A stretch of DNA of 64,000 bases from JAHRVQ01 sp029941905. Lineage in GTDB: Bacteria > Pseudomonadota > Gammaproteobacteria > Pseudomonadales > Azotimanducaceae. Shown here piece after piece: positions 8,594-17,412 of the stretch. The translations under genes and the position numbers were made by a program. The notes beneath the pieces are model-generated. The model was not told where the DNA came from, searched no databases, and was given only the letters and a program-made list of their open reading frames with translations. The stretch lies in NCBI GenBank assembly GCA_029941905.1, contig JAPYTQ010000004.1:124001-188000 (forward strand). Reading direction: 5' to 3'. Numbering within the stretch: position 1 is the stretch's first letter; every line of letters starts with the position of its first letter.

Positions 8594-9175
8594 TCAGGAA
8601 CTAACTACCTGAAGGGCGTTTAGCATCATCTGCACAGACATCATGACCAAAATCATGCCCATGAGCCGTTCTATGGCTGACAGACCGCGCCGCCCCAGTA
8701 TTTTGTGGAGTGGTGTTGCAGCCAGCAGGATAACGGCAGTACATATCCAGGCCAGTGTAATTGATGCCGACAGATCAATGAGGGGTTTAGTCTGGGTCAT
8801 GAGCATCAGTACCGCAAGAATAGAAGGTCCAGCGACGGCGGGTATGGCCAACGGGACGATCAATGGTTCACCATCGTCGGTATCGCCGAAAACACCGTTC
8901 TTCGAAGGGAAAATCATGCGCATGGCGATGATGAACAGGATAATGCCGCCGGAGATTGATATGGCAGCCTGGGAGAGGTTAAGAAAGTCCAGGACGTATC
9001 TACCGGCGAACAGATAAACAAGTAGCGCGACATAAGCGATACAGAGCTCACGAATGGTAATTCGCAGATGCCGGGTTGCATCAACATCCTTTAGTACGGC
9101 AAGAAACAATGGCACGTTGCCCAGGGGATCCATGATCAGGAAAAAAACTACGGCTGTGTTGATAATGTCGAGCAT
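8594..9175 (-). CDS. MarC/YhgN family inner-membrane protein
   Basis: The 193-residue product begins MLDIINTAVVFFLIMDPLGN, which aligns with the start of E. coli YhgN, so the ATG at 9175 is preferred to the longer frame opening at 9283. It has six membrane segments with the family motifs MDPLGNVPLF, SISGGIILF and PLAIPAVAGPS, and ends ERLMGMILVMMSVQMMLNAL. Members were once linked to multiple antibiotic resistance, but their biochemical function remains unclear. It is transcribed away from the RND adaptor gene, with which it shares a divergent region of about 400 bases. Confidence 0.9.
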   Translation of the reverse strand: MLDIINTAVVFFLIMDPLGNVPLFLAVLKDVDATRHLRITIRELCIAYVALLVYLFAGRYVLDFLNLSQAAISISGGIILFIIAMRMIFPSKNGVFGDTDDGEPLIVPLAIPAVAGPSILAVLMLMTQTKPLIDLSASITLAWICTAVILLAATPLHKILGRRGLSAIERLMGMILVMMSVQMMLNALQVVSS

Positions 9176-9381
9176 TGCAATCGTACTGTGAATCAGGCGG
9201 TCAAAGGATACACGCGGATGGCTGCCGGGGTAAATATCACCATTCAGTAAATCTATTGGCTTTTCCGTCGCAATTTCCGGCATTTATCTGATTTGGCTGC
9301 TCTTCGTGCCACATATGCAGCATCATGCTGCCTGATGCATTTGCGCAAAGGTAGATAAATAAAGCCTTTCAAAGGATTACC

Positions 9382-9410
9382 TTGCATTTTTGTTGCGATA
9401 CAACTAAAAT
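9382..9410 (+). promoter_or_regulatory. Possible sigma70 promoter of the RND pump operon
   Basis: TTGCAT (9382-9387) and TAAAAT (9405-9410) are separated by 17 bases, in the gap upstream of the adaptor gene. The -35 box has four of six consensus bases and the -10 box has five of six. The start would be about 165 bases before the coding region, leaving a long leader. No operator was recognised. Confidence 0.35.
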
Positions 9411-9581
9411 TCCCCTAATCACGAATAAGCATCACGTGAACGAACATTTCAAGGCGCTCTTCAATAGTGCCTTAACAAGCCTCCCCAGGCGTTCGGTTCC
9501 GATGAGACGATAAAAATAACCAAACAAAGAAAATATTAAGGATCATTGGTTCAGAATTCGTCGTGCCTGAAAGGAGGTTGT

Positions 9582-10664
9582 GTGAGTAACAAAAATCTAA
9601 TCGCCGCGTTTATTGCAGTGATGGTGACTATATGGCTATTTTCCGGTGAGCTGACTTCCAACATCGTAATTGCTGATGACAATGTGAAGCCTGCCGCACT
9701 ATCAGAAGTTCCGCATATTAGAGCCACACAAAGTGAAGCAAGTTTACGTCAACTGTACCTTGAGGTGAGCGGGCAAACTCGTGCCAACAGGATTGTCCAG
9801 GTCAAAGCAGAGGTTTTCGGTCGTGTTGAGCAGGTACCTGCGGTCAAAGGTTCTGTGGTCAACAAGGGAGACCTGCTCTGTAAAATTGCCATAGACACCC
9901 GACAAAGTGATTTTAACAAAGCCCGCGCTGATCTTAAAAGTGCCCAGCTTGAGTACAATGGCATCCAGGATCTGAAAGGCCGTGGCCTGCAATCAGAAAT
10001 CAATGTAGCGCGTGCACAAGCAGCGTTGGAATCCAGTCGAGCCGATGCGAAGCGGGCGGAACTTGCACTGGCAAAAACAATGATCAGGGCTCCTTTTGAT
10101 GGTGTCGTCGAAACTCAATCCGTGGAAATCGGTGATTTTCTTAACATTGGCCAAAACTGTGCCACCCTCATGGAAATTGACCCGATCCTGGTCGTCGGCC
10201 AGGTCGCCGAGAAGAACATTAATACCATCCAGCTTGGTGGACAGGTAACAGTGGAACTGATTACCGGTGATAAGTTAACCGGTGAGGTTGGTTTCATCAG
10301 CCGATCTCCGGATTCAACAACCCGAACCTATCCCGTTGAAGTCGTGGTCAACCAGCCCGGCGAGAACATCCGCGCCGGTCTCACAGCGCAAATGAAAGTG
10401 CCACTGGGTTTGCAACCTGCACATGTAATCTCAGCAGCATCCCTGGTTTTAAACGATGATGGCGTCATGGGGGTTCGTACGGTTGATAGCGATAATGTTG
10501 TTCATTTTAATCCAGTCAGCATTTTAAGCGAAACCACACAAGGAGTCTGGGTCAGCGGATTAGAACAGCGAGTCAATTTGATCACCGTCGGGCATGAAGA
10601 AGTTTTTGAAGGCCAGGTCGTTAAAGTTAGCCTGACCCCCCTGGGTACAATCGTTAGATCATAA
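9582..10664 (+). CDS. RND efflux pump periplasmic adaptor (HlyD/MFP family)
   Basis: A 360-residue membrane fusion protein. The GTG at 9582 is preferred because AAAGGAGG lies 4 bases upstream; a longer frame from 9546 runs through that site. Residues about 5-30 form a signal or anchor segment. The lipoyl-like half motifs flank a helical hairpin (ADLKSAQLEYNGIQDLKGRG, then AQAALESSRADAKRAELALA). The second lipoyl half is IRAPFDGVVETQSVEIGDFL, and a beta-barrel region follows. It should link the inner-membrane RND pump to an outer-membrane channel. The pump gene follows after 11 bases; no TolC-like gene is in the window, so the channel must be shared or elsewhere. Confidence 0.92.
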   Translation: MSNKNLIAAFIAVMVTIWLFSGELTSNIVIADDNVKPAALSEVPHIRATQSEASLRQLYLEVSGQTRANRIVQVKAEVFGRVEQVPAVKGSVVNKGDLLCKIAIDTRQSDFNKARADLKSAQLEYNGIQDLKGRGLQSEINVARAQAALESSRADAKRAELALAKTMIRAPFDGVVETQSVEIGDFLNIGQNCATLMEIDPILVVGQVAEKNINTIQLGGQVTVELITGDKLTGEVGFISRSPDSTTRTYPVEVVVNQPGENIRAGLTAQMKVPLGLQPAHVISAASLVLNDDGVMGVRTVDSDNVVHFNPVSILSETTQGVWVSGLEQRVNLITVGHEEVFEGQVVKVSLTPLGTIVRS

Positions 10665-10675
10665 CGGGTACATCT

Positions 10676-13600
10676 ATGTCCTCCTATGTCGCGGTCTTGA
10701 TCGATCGCTCTCGAACCATCATCTCCTTATTGTGTGTGATTCTGCTCGCGGGTTTCGTTTCGTACAAAACGATTCCTCTTGAAGCCAAACCCGACGTTTC
10801 CATTCCAATCATCATCGTCACTGTCCCGCATGAAGGAATTTCGCCCCAGGATGCAGAACGCCTGTTGGCGCGACCCATGGAGCTCGAACTAAAGAATGTT
10901 GAAGGAGTTAAAGAGATTAACTCCTACTCTGGAGAGGGCAGTGCAACCATCGTTATCGAGTTTGATTACAGTTTTGAGTCGGAACAGGCGTTGCTGGATG
11001 TCCACGAGGCGGTTGACAAGGCAAAGGTCAAGATCCCCAGTTCCGCTGACGAACCCATCGTTAATGAGGTGGCCGCTGGCGACTTCCCTATCATAACAAT
11101 AACGCTTGGCGGTGAAGGTGTACCAGATCGAGTCTTATACAAACTGGCCAGAAGCCTCAAAGATGAGCTGGAGAGCATCCCGGAAGTTCTCGAGGCCAAT
11201 CTCAATGGCCAGCGTGAAGAGCTGCTTGAAGCCATTGTTGACCCGTCCCAGTTAGAGGCCTATGGCATTACCAACGAAGAACTGATCGGCGCGGTAAGCA
11301 GAAACAATCGTTTGATTGCAGCAGGCGCTGTGGATACCGGTAAGGGCAGCTTCTCCGTAAAAATACCCAGTGTGATTGAAACCGCCAAGGACATTCTGTC
11401 GATTCCTGTTAAAGCAACCAGTAATGGCGTTGTAACATTGGCTGATGTCACCACTATTCGCCGCACCTTTAAGGATGCCAGGGGCTACACCCGCGCAAAT
11501 TCCATACCAGCCGTTGCGGTGGAGCTTTCCAAGCGCAAGGGGGCCAGTTTGATTGCTGCCGTTGACAAGATCAAGACTGTTGTTGAGGCCACCAGGGTGG
11601 ATTTTCCCGCCAATGTCAGTGTGGGTTATATGGCTGACCAGGCGCCGGAAACACTGGATCAGATTAATACACTGGAGGGAAATATATCTACTGCCATGTT
11701 CCTGGTCCTGACCGTTGTTGTCGCTGCCGTGGGGGTTCGGTCTGGTTTGCTGGTTGCGATGGGGATACCGTTTTCATTCCTGTTCGCCTTTATAGTTGTT
11801 AACGCATTAGGGTTCACCTACAACTTTATGGTGATGTTTGGCATGCTGTTAGGTCTTGGGATGCTGATTGACGGTGCCATCGTTATCATTGAACTGGCGG
11901 ATCGAAAGATGACCGAAGGGACGTCACCACGAGATGCGTATGTGTATTCCATCAAACGCATGTTCTGGCCGGTGCTTGCTTCGACCGGTACAACCCTTGC
12001 CGCCTTCCTGCCATTGATGTTCTGGCCGGGTGTGGTCGGTGGGTTTATGAAGTACCTGCCTGTGACGGTATTTGCCGTTCTCTTCGGGTCCCTGGCCTAT
12101 GCGCTGATTTTCGCCCCGGTTCTTGGCACATTGCTGTCAAAACAGCAACCAAAACTGGAAGGTGGCAATGTCCTGGCGGTTGACGAAGGCCGGTTCGAAG
12201 ATCTGACTGGTGTGCTTGGTTACTATGCACGAGTGTTACGTTTTACCACTGATCACCCACTGCTAGTCATCGGAATTACCTTTGTCTGCCTGCTCAGCAT
12301 TGTCAGGGCTTACAGCGTTTATGGTAATGGAATGCAGTTCTTCACCGAAGTTGATCCCACATTCGCAGGGATCGACGTCGCAGCAAAGGGTAACTACTCA
12401 GCGTCAGAAGTCCGCGATATCGTCACGGATGTAGAGCAACGAATTACCGGCGTGGGTTACATTAACAGTATCTACACCCGCACCGGTAGCGGCGGTGTTC
12501 GAGGTGGATCGGGGTCATCGGCTGACCAGATAGGCAATATGTTCATCGAGCTCTCAGATCGACGAACTCGCGATATCTCTGGCTGGGATATTGAAAACCA
12601 ATATCGCGAAGCGATCGAGGACATTCCCGGAGTCAGGGCGGAAGTCCGAAAACAGGAGTCAGGTCCCCCGGTTGGTAAAGACATCCAGATTCAGCTCAGC
12701 GGTGACGATCTGGAAATCCTGGCGTCTGAAACAAGGCGAATCCGCAAATTTCTTGAATCCATGGATGGATTGACATCGGTTGATGACACGGCACCGGTAC
12801 CGGGTATTGAATGGGAAGTGAAAGTAGATCGTGTCAAGGCAGCGATGCTCGGTGCAGATGTGGTCAGTGTCGGCGCAGCAATTCAATTGGTAACCAATGG
12901 CATTTTGGTGGGCAAGTACCGCCCGGATGACGTAGATGATGAAGTAGATATCCGGGTGCGCTACCCTAAAGAATATCGAACCGTTACCCGATTGGATGCT
13001 TTACGCGTGTCGACCAGGGACGGGCAGGTGCCCCTTAGCAGTTTTGTTGAGAGAAAAGCGAAACCAAAGGTCAGTACAATCTTCCGTCAGAATGGCCAAC
13101 GAGTGATGTACGTGCGGGCCAATACGATGACTGGCGTACTCGCCAGCGATAAGGTAAACGAAATTGCAGGCTGGCTGGAAGACGCCGCTATTGATCCCTC
13201 CCTTCAGGTCGTGTTCCGGGGTTCGAACGAGGAACAGAACAAGTCGATGAGTTTTATCGGTAAAGCCTTCTCCCTGGCCCTGGCACTGATGGGGATATTG
13301 CTGGTGACGCAATTTAACAGCTTCTATCAAGCCGCGCTCATCTTGTCTGCCGTGGTGATGTCCACCTGCGGGGTTCTGCTGGGACTACTGGTTCTCGACC
13401 AGTCCTTTAGTGCCATCATGACCGGTGTGGGTATTGTTGCCCTGGCGGGTATTATTGTGAACAACAATATTGTCCTCATCGATACATTTAATTACCTGCA
13501 CAAGGAAAATCCTGGCTGGACGATGCAAAGAGTGGTCATGCAAACCGGATGCCTGCGTATTCGCCCGGTATTTCTAACCACCTTCACGACCGGTTTTGGC

Positions 13601-13849
13601 TTGTTACCCATGGCAAGTGGCGTATCCGTTGACCTGCTGGCGCGTGAAATTGAAGTCGGCGGTCCCATTGCTTCCTTCTGGGTGCTATTGGCATCGTCTA
13701 TCGTCTCGGGTTTAAGTTTTGCGACCGTACTGACCCTTATTGTGACGCCTGCCTTGCTAATGGCGCCCCATGCCATCAGAGCCCTTATTGTGAAGTTTAG
13801 GGGCGAAAAAGACGGGATCCCAACGTTGACGGTAGATACTGCTGCGTAG
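10676..13849 (+). CDS. RND efflux pump inner-membrane subunit (HAE-type)
   Basis: A 1057-residue proton-driven exporter with the family layout: first membrane helix at 13-31, a large periplasmic domain, helices 2-6, a second periplasmic domain and the closing helix bundle. Motifs seen are the N-terminal PLEAKPDVSIPIIIVTV and the TM4 stretch LGLGMLIDGAIVIIELADR. AcrB has a D-D pair in TM4; this protein has D-G, so one of the two proton-relay aspartates is missing, while the lysine- and Thr-bearing TM10-11 region (GIVALAGIIVNNNIVLID) is typical. It forms a two-gene operon with the adaptor. The substrate is unknown; no regulator gene is adjacent. Confidence 0.93.
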   Translation: MSSYVAVLIDRSRTIISLLCVILLAGFVSYKTIPLEAKPDVSIPIIIVTVPHEGISPQDAERLLARPMELELKNVEGVKEINSYSGEGSATIVIEFDYSFESEQALLDVHEAVDKAKVKIPSSADEPIVNEVAAGDFPIITITLGGEGVPDRVLYKLARSLKDELESIPEVLEANLNGQREELLEAIVDPSQLEAYGITNEELIGAVSRNNRLIAAGAVDTGKGSFSVKIPSVIETAKDILSIPVKATSNGVVTLADVTTIRRTFKDARGYTRANSIPAVAVELSKRKGASLIAAVDKIKTVVEATRVDFPANVSVGYMADQAPETLDQINTLEGNISTAMFLVLTVVVAAVGVRSGLLVAMGIPFSFLFAFIVVNALGFTYNFMVMFGMLLGLGMLIDGAIVIIELADRKMTEGTSPRDAYVYSIKRMFWPVLASTGTTLAAFLPLMFWPGVVGGFMKYLPVTVFAVLFGSLAYALIFAPVLGTLLSKQQPKLEGGNVLAVDEGRFEDLTGVLGYYARVLRFTTDHPLLVIGITFVCLLSIVRAYSVYGNGMQFFTEVDPTFAGIDVAAKGNYSASEVRDIVTDVEQRITGVGYINSIYTRTGSGGVRGGSGSSADQIGNMFIELSDRRTRDISGWDIENQYREAIEDIPGVRAEVRKQESGPPVGKDIQIQLSGDDLEILASETRRIRKFLESMDGLTSVDDTAPVPGIEWEVKVDRVKAAMLGADVVSVGAAIQLVTNGILVGKYRPDDVDDEVDIRVRYPKEYRTVTRLDALRVSTRDGQVPLSSFVERKAKPKVSTIFRQNGQRVMYVRANTMTGVLASDKVNEIAGWLEDAAIDPSLQVVFRGSNEEQNKSMSFIGKAFSLALALMGILLVTQFNSFYQAALILSAVVMSTCGVLLGLLVLDQSFSAIMTGVGIVALAGIIVNNNIVLIDTFNYLHKENPGWTMQRVVMQTGCLRIRPVFLTTFTTGFGLLPMASGVSVDLLAREIEVGGPIASFWVLLASSIVSGLSFATVLTLIVTPALLMAPHAIRALIVKFRGEKDGIPTLTVDTAA

Positions 13850-14043
13850 AAATATTGATGCTTAAACCCTGGTGGCGCCTATTTTAGTTGGTAAATAAAT
13901 TTTGTGAATGCTACGGCTCGGCCATCCCGCCAAACAGTCCACTTTGCGCTCGACCTGCCGTTTGTGGGGCTACCCGCTTTCTATGACTAATTTAATGAGA
14001 ACAAAGGCACCCCCCTCTTAACTCAACGCGGTTCAGGCTCCAT

Positions 14044-14085
14044 AACCCTGCAATTGGCAATCAGAATTGACTCAGGGTTGTTTTT
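14044..14085 (+). terminator. Hairpin followed by T-run between RND pump and GST genes
   Basis: AACCCTG (14044-14050) pairs with CAGGGTT (14073-14079). CAATT (14051-14055) pairs with AATTG (14065-14069) across a small bulge, and GTTTTT follows. It lies 195 bases after the pump gene and about 30 bases before the GST start, so it could end the pump operon or act as a leader hairpin of the GST gene. Confidence 0.45.
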
Positions 14086-14116
14086 AGGGCGATGATCAGG
14101 CAAAGGAGAAACTACT

Positions 14117-14797
14117 ATGCCTAAATATCATCTGGTCAGCTCGTACACATGACCCTGGGTACAGCGAGCAGTTATTGTTCTGCGGGCTAAAGAGGTCGAG
14201 TTCGACGTCACCTATATCAATCTTCGTGAGAAGCCGGACTGGTTTCTTGAAATTTCACCCCACGGCAAGGTCCCGGTATTGAAAGTGGATGACAAGGTTC
14301 TTTTTGAATCCAACGCCATCGCTGAATATCTGGATGAAACCAGCGAACCACAACTACATCCAGCGGATCCGGTTAAACGGGCGCGAAACCGCGCCTGGAC
14401 AGATTTTGTCCCGGATTTCTCAAGGCAGTTGGGTACCGTCACCTACGCTAAGGATGCCGAGGCGTTGGAACTGGCATTGGACAAGGTGCCATCGGCACTG
14501 TCCCGGCTGGAAGAAGCCATGGAGAATGAGCGGGACAACGAGGGTCCTTACTTCAACGGGGATAGTTTGAGTCTCGTGGATGCTTCATATGCACCGTTTC
14601 TGCAGCGCTTTTCAATCGCCGAAAAGTACCTGCAAAGCGGGCTATTGGACAACTATCCTAATATCCAGTCCTGGTCTGATGCACTTTCGGAAAATGAAGC
14701 CGTGAACAATTCTGTTGCACCTGAGTTCTACGGTATCTTTGATGAAATGTTAACACGGCGGGGAACGCTGGCGGCGGAAATTCGCGACCGCCAGTAG
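14117..14797 (+). CDS. Glutathione S-transferase, probable selenoprotein (Sec at residue 12)
   Basis: An ATG at 14117 sits 8 bases after AAAGGAG. It opens a 226-residue GST if the TGA at 14150-14152 is read through as selenocysteine. The N-terminus is MPKYHLVSSYT-U-PWVQRA, where related GSTs with a catalytic cysteine have S-x-x-x-C-P-x-V-Q-R-A. The thioredoxin-like domain continues with SPHGKVPVLKVDD (cis-proline) and LFESNAIAEYLDE, then the helical C-terminal domain. Omega, beta and DHAR-type GSTs use a cysteine at this place for glutathione-dependent reduction, so Sec would be the active residue. No other frame defect is present. Automatic annotation would probably start the gene at 14279 and lose the active site. 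A nonsense mutation is the alternative reading. Confidence 0.8.
14163..14188 (+). promoter_or_regulatory. Candidate bacterial SECIS hairpin in GST mRNA
   Basis: AGC-GA-GCAG, an eight-base loop UUAUUGUU, then CUGC-GG-GCU: a 4-bp upper stem, a 2x2 internal loop and a 3-bp lower stem. The loop begins 19 bases after the UGA. The position suits a bacterial SECIS, but the loop G is not among the first two bases, so the fit is weaker than for the peroxiredoxin. Confidence 0.35.
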
Positions 14798-14819
14798 TGG
14801 CCAGCAGTTGATATTACAG

Positions 14820-15092
14820 TTAGCTGGGATAATTGATCGTACAGGATAACTCTCTAAGGTTACGTTCCCTGATAAGGTCCGAAACGCGCATAAAAGACAT
14901 TTCAGGGGACCGCCGTTTATTGCTGGATGGGCTCCACAGGCTCGCAAAAAATCCGCTCGATGTTGAGTGCATTTTTACCCGTTCATCCCATTCAAGACAC
15001 AGTTCTACGTCTGACAATTCGTTTACCGATCTGTCCGCAGCATTTGCCATGTTCGCTATTAGAGCAAGCGTAAGTAAAAGTAGTGTTTTCAT
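14820..15092 (-). CDS. Small secreted protein of unknown function
   Basis: The ATG at 15092 has AAGGAG 9 bases upstream; the frame opens earlier with TTG at 15116, but that would read through the ribosome site. The 90-residue product has a clear signal peptide (MKTLLLLTLALIANMANA) and a mature part of about 72 residues with two cysteines that could form a disulfide. It is rich in Ser, Arg and Glu. I do not recognise the family. It converges on the GST gene, with 22 bases between the stops. Confidence 0.6.
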   Translation of the reverse strand: MKTLLLLTLALIANMANAADRSVNELSDVELCLEWDERVKMHSTSSGFFASLWSPSSNKRRSPEMSFMRVSDLIRERNLRELSCTINYPS

Positions 15093-15357
15093 TGTCTCTG
15101 ACTCCTTTTCGGACAAATTCCGATTGGGTTCGTGATATTTCGTTCAACTAATTCTCTCGAAGCTTTTTCTATCGAAGATAGTAAATTGGACAATTACGAT
15201 GTATTTATTATGGTCACTACAAGACAAAATCGGGTCTGTGCTGGAGGAACGGCCCAATTCCGGGGGTAAACGGGGGCCTGAGTAGAAAGATTGTGAAGCA
15301 GCGCATTAAAATGGGTTTTGAGTCGGAGGAAACTGGCTTTTAGCGGGTGAATCCGGC

Positions 15358-16161
15358 TCAGTCTTGGATGGCAGAACCGCTTGGATTATTAGTGGGAAAT
15401 GCCGTATTTGAAGCAGCCATATCCAGGAATTCTGCAGCGGTTTTGTAATTTTCGAATTCACGCAGTTGCATTGCAGTCACTCGCATCATGCCGAATTCAT
15501 GGTTCTCATGCAGTTGCAGGGCTTTTTTAGGAGAGATCCAACAACTATCGATGGTTTCCTTGCCGTCATGTAAACCGGACTGGGCTTCTGGTGTCGCTGT
15601 GATGAAAAACCGGGTGTCGAAACGTCGAGGTCGGCCGACTGGCGTGACCCAGCGGTTGTAAAAGTGTATCAGGTCGATGGCGAGGGTCAGGTTTTCTTTT
15701 TCGCAAATATCAACCAGGGTGATTTCATGATCGTGTATCTGCTGGCGATACCGGTCGAATCGTGTCTGGTTGGAGGTATTGAACTCGAATATCCTGCCAT
15801 TTCTGTCATAGGCAAGCAGAATCCCGGCTTCCTCGAATGTCTCCCGAATTCCTGCTATCCAATAGGCCCGCCAGTTTTTCCCCAACGCCTGTCGTTGTCC
15901 TGACTGGTGTTCTCCGGGTTCAAGATGGTGACCTGCATAGAGTTGCGAATGATCGTGTTCATCAACCCTGCCACCGGGAAAGACGTACATACCTCCTGCG
16001 AAAGCAGCCTGGTTGGTTCGACGTAACATGAAAATTTCATACTGGGGCTCAGCATCCCGGACGACAATAACCGTTGCCGCAGGTCGAATAGGCTGGTCCT
16101 GGACCTTGTTATCCTGGTTCTCGTCCTTGTTCTGGTTCTTGTGCGTTGCGGGCTCCGACAT
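15358..16161 (-). CDS. NUDIX hydrolase (NUDT19/CoA-diphosphatase-like)
   Basis: A 267-residue NUDIX protein with the box split by the long insert typical of the NUDT19-like group. MYVFPGGRVDEHDHS comes first, then the helix GIRETFEEAGILLA, which carries the metal-binding REx2EE core. The N-terminal 25 residues are low-complexity and polar (Asn, Asp, Lys, Gln). NUDT19 and NUDT7 relatives hydrolyse CoA and acyl-CoA. The first base of its start codon is also the last base of the acyl-CoA dehydrogenase stop, which supports a role in CoA-ester metabolism. The substrate assignment is an inference from family and context. Confidence 0.82.
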   Translation of the reverse strand: MSEPATHKNQNKDENQDNKVQDQPIRPAATVIVVRDAEPQYEIFMLRRTNQAAFAGGMYVFPGGRVDEHDHSQLYAGHHLEPGEHQSGQRQALGKNWRAYWIAGIRETFEEAGILLAYDRNGRIFEFNTSNQTRFDRYRQQIHDHEITLVDICEKENLTLAIDLIHFYNRWVTPVGRPRRFDTRFFITATPEAQSGLHDGKETIDSCWISPKKALQLHENHEFGMMRVTAMQLREFENYKTAAEFLDMAASNTAFPTNNPSGSAIQD

Positions 16162-17348
16162 TAATCAGGCAGTCCCAGTACGCGCTTGGCGATAATGTTC
16201 ATTTGAATTTCACTGGTGCCGCCGTAAATCGATACCGCACGACTCGTTAACCATTCCCGGTTGGTGTCGATTTCTTTGCTGCTGAAGGCGCTGCCTTCCC
16301 AGCCAAATCCCTGGATACCCATGGCATGTTGCAGTATATCGACGCGCTCTTTGGTAAATTCTGCGCCTTTTACCTTCAGGATTGATGTCGCCAGGGCAGG
16401 CGCACTGGCCTGGGTCTCAGCTAATACCCGTTGCTGGGTGAGTTTGTAGGCAACGGAATTCATTTCCAGCTGGAGCAAACGATCCCGAATGGCTGGATCT
16501 GCTATTCTCCCGTCGACACTGGTACCAACATAGGTTTTGGTAATGTCCGCCAGGGACTGGGTTTTTTGTTCGACCTGGGCACCGCTCGTGTTGACCCCGC
16601 CATGTACGGAACGTTCGTATTGCAACAGGCGCTTACCGACGGCCCATCCCTGGTTCCTGGGTCCAATCATATCGTCCTTATCGACAACGGCATCTTCAAA
16701 AAAAGTTTCACAGAATGGTGAGTTGCCGCTGATCAACCGGATTGGCCTGACGCGAACGCCAGGCTGGTCCATATTGACCAGGACCAGGCTGATGCCTTCG
16801 TGTTTTGGTTTCTCCGGGTCGGTGCGCACCAGGCAAAAAATCCAATCGCCATAGATACCATCGGATGTCCAGATTTTCATACCGTTAAGCTTGTAAACGT
16901 CACCGGCGTCGACACAGCGAAGTTGCAGATTAGCGAGATCGCTACCGGCAGCAGGCTCGCTGTATCCCATGCACCAACCGCCTTCCCCACGGGCGAAACG
17001 GGGAAGCCATTTGGCTTTCTGGGCGTCGCTTCCAAATTCCAGTACCGTCGGACCAATGTAATTAACACCGCGGCCGGTCAACGCGGGACGGGCACCTATC
17101 CGTCGCATCTCCTGCTGGACAACCATGTATTCGGCTCTGCTAAGACCTGCTCCGCCATACTCCGTAGGCCAGGTAGGCACAGTCCAACCCTTGTCCGACA
17201 TTCTTTCCAGCCAGATTCGGGTGTCATCTTCAAGCTCAATTTTCTGGCTGCCCCAGGGAATAAATCCCGGTTTTCTTACACCCGCCGGACAATTGTCCTC
17301 AAGCCATGTTCTTGTTTCTTCACGGAAGTGTTCAGTATTCTCACTCAT
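16161..17348 (-). CDS. Acyl-CoA dehydrogenase
   Basis: A 395-residue FAD flavoprotein of the acyl-CoA dehydrogenase superfamily. The N-terminal helical domain is followed by the beta domain with CMGYSEPAAGSDLANLQ (FAD and substrate contact) and KIWTSDGIYGDWIFCLVRT. The C-terminal helical domain ends with SIYGGTSEIQMNIIAKRVLG, the FAD-binding signature. The variant WTSDGIYGDW resembles the FadE-type enzymes acting on bulky or steroid-like CoA esters more than the short-chain enzymes. The catalytic base was not assigned. It is transcribed with the NUDIX gene as a two-gene operon, divergent from the cyclophilin gene. Confidence 0.9.
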   Translation of the reverse strand: MSENTEHFREETRTWLEDNCPAGVRKPGFIPWGSQKIELEDDTRIWLERMSDKGWTVPTWPTEYGGAGLSRAEYMVVQQEMRRIGARPALTGRGVNYIGPTVLEFGSDAQKAKWLPRFARGEGGWCMGYSEPAAGSDLANLQLRCVDAGDVYKLNGMKIWTSDGIYGDWIFCLVRTDPEKPKHEGISLVLVNMDQPGVRVRPIRLISGNSPFCETFFEDAVVDKDDMIGPRNQGWAVGKRLLQYERSVHGGVNTSGAQVEQKTQSLADITKTYVGTSVDGRIADPAIRDRLLQLEMNSVAYKLTQQRVLAETQASAPALATSILKVKGAEFTKERVDILQHAMGIQGFGWEGSAFSSKEIDTNREWLTSRAVSIYGGTSEIQMNIIAKRVLGLPD

Positions 17349-17412
17349 GATCTGATCCTACCGCGAGTTGTTAGGCAAATGAAACTACCTTAAGCTTGCA
17401 AACTTGATTTTG

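Noticed and set aside
9546..9581. Extended N-terminus of the RND adaptor
   Set aside because: The extension reads through an AAAGGAGG ribosome site, which points to the GTG at 9582.
14279..14797. Taking the GST as a 172-residue gene starting at 14279
   Set aside because: This would drop the thioredoxin-fold start and active site. The ribosome site and ATG at 14117 and the family sequence before 14279 favour the longer, UGA-containing frame.
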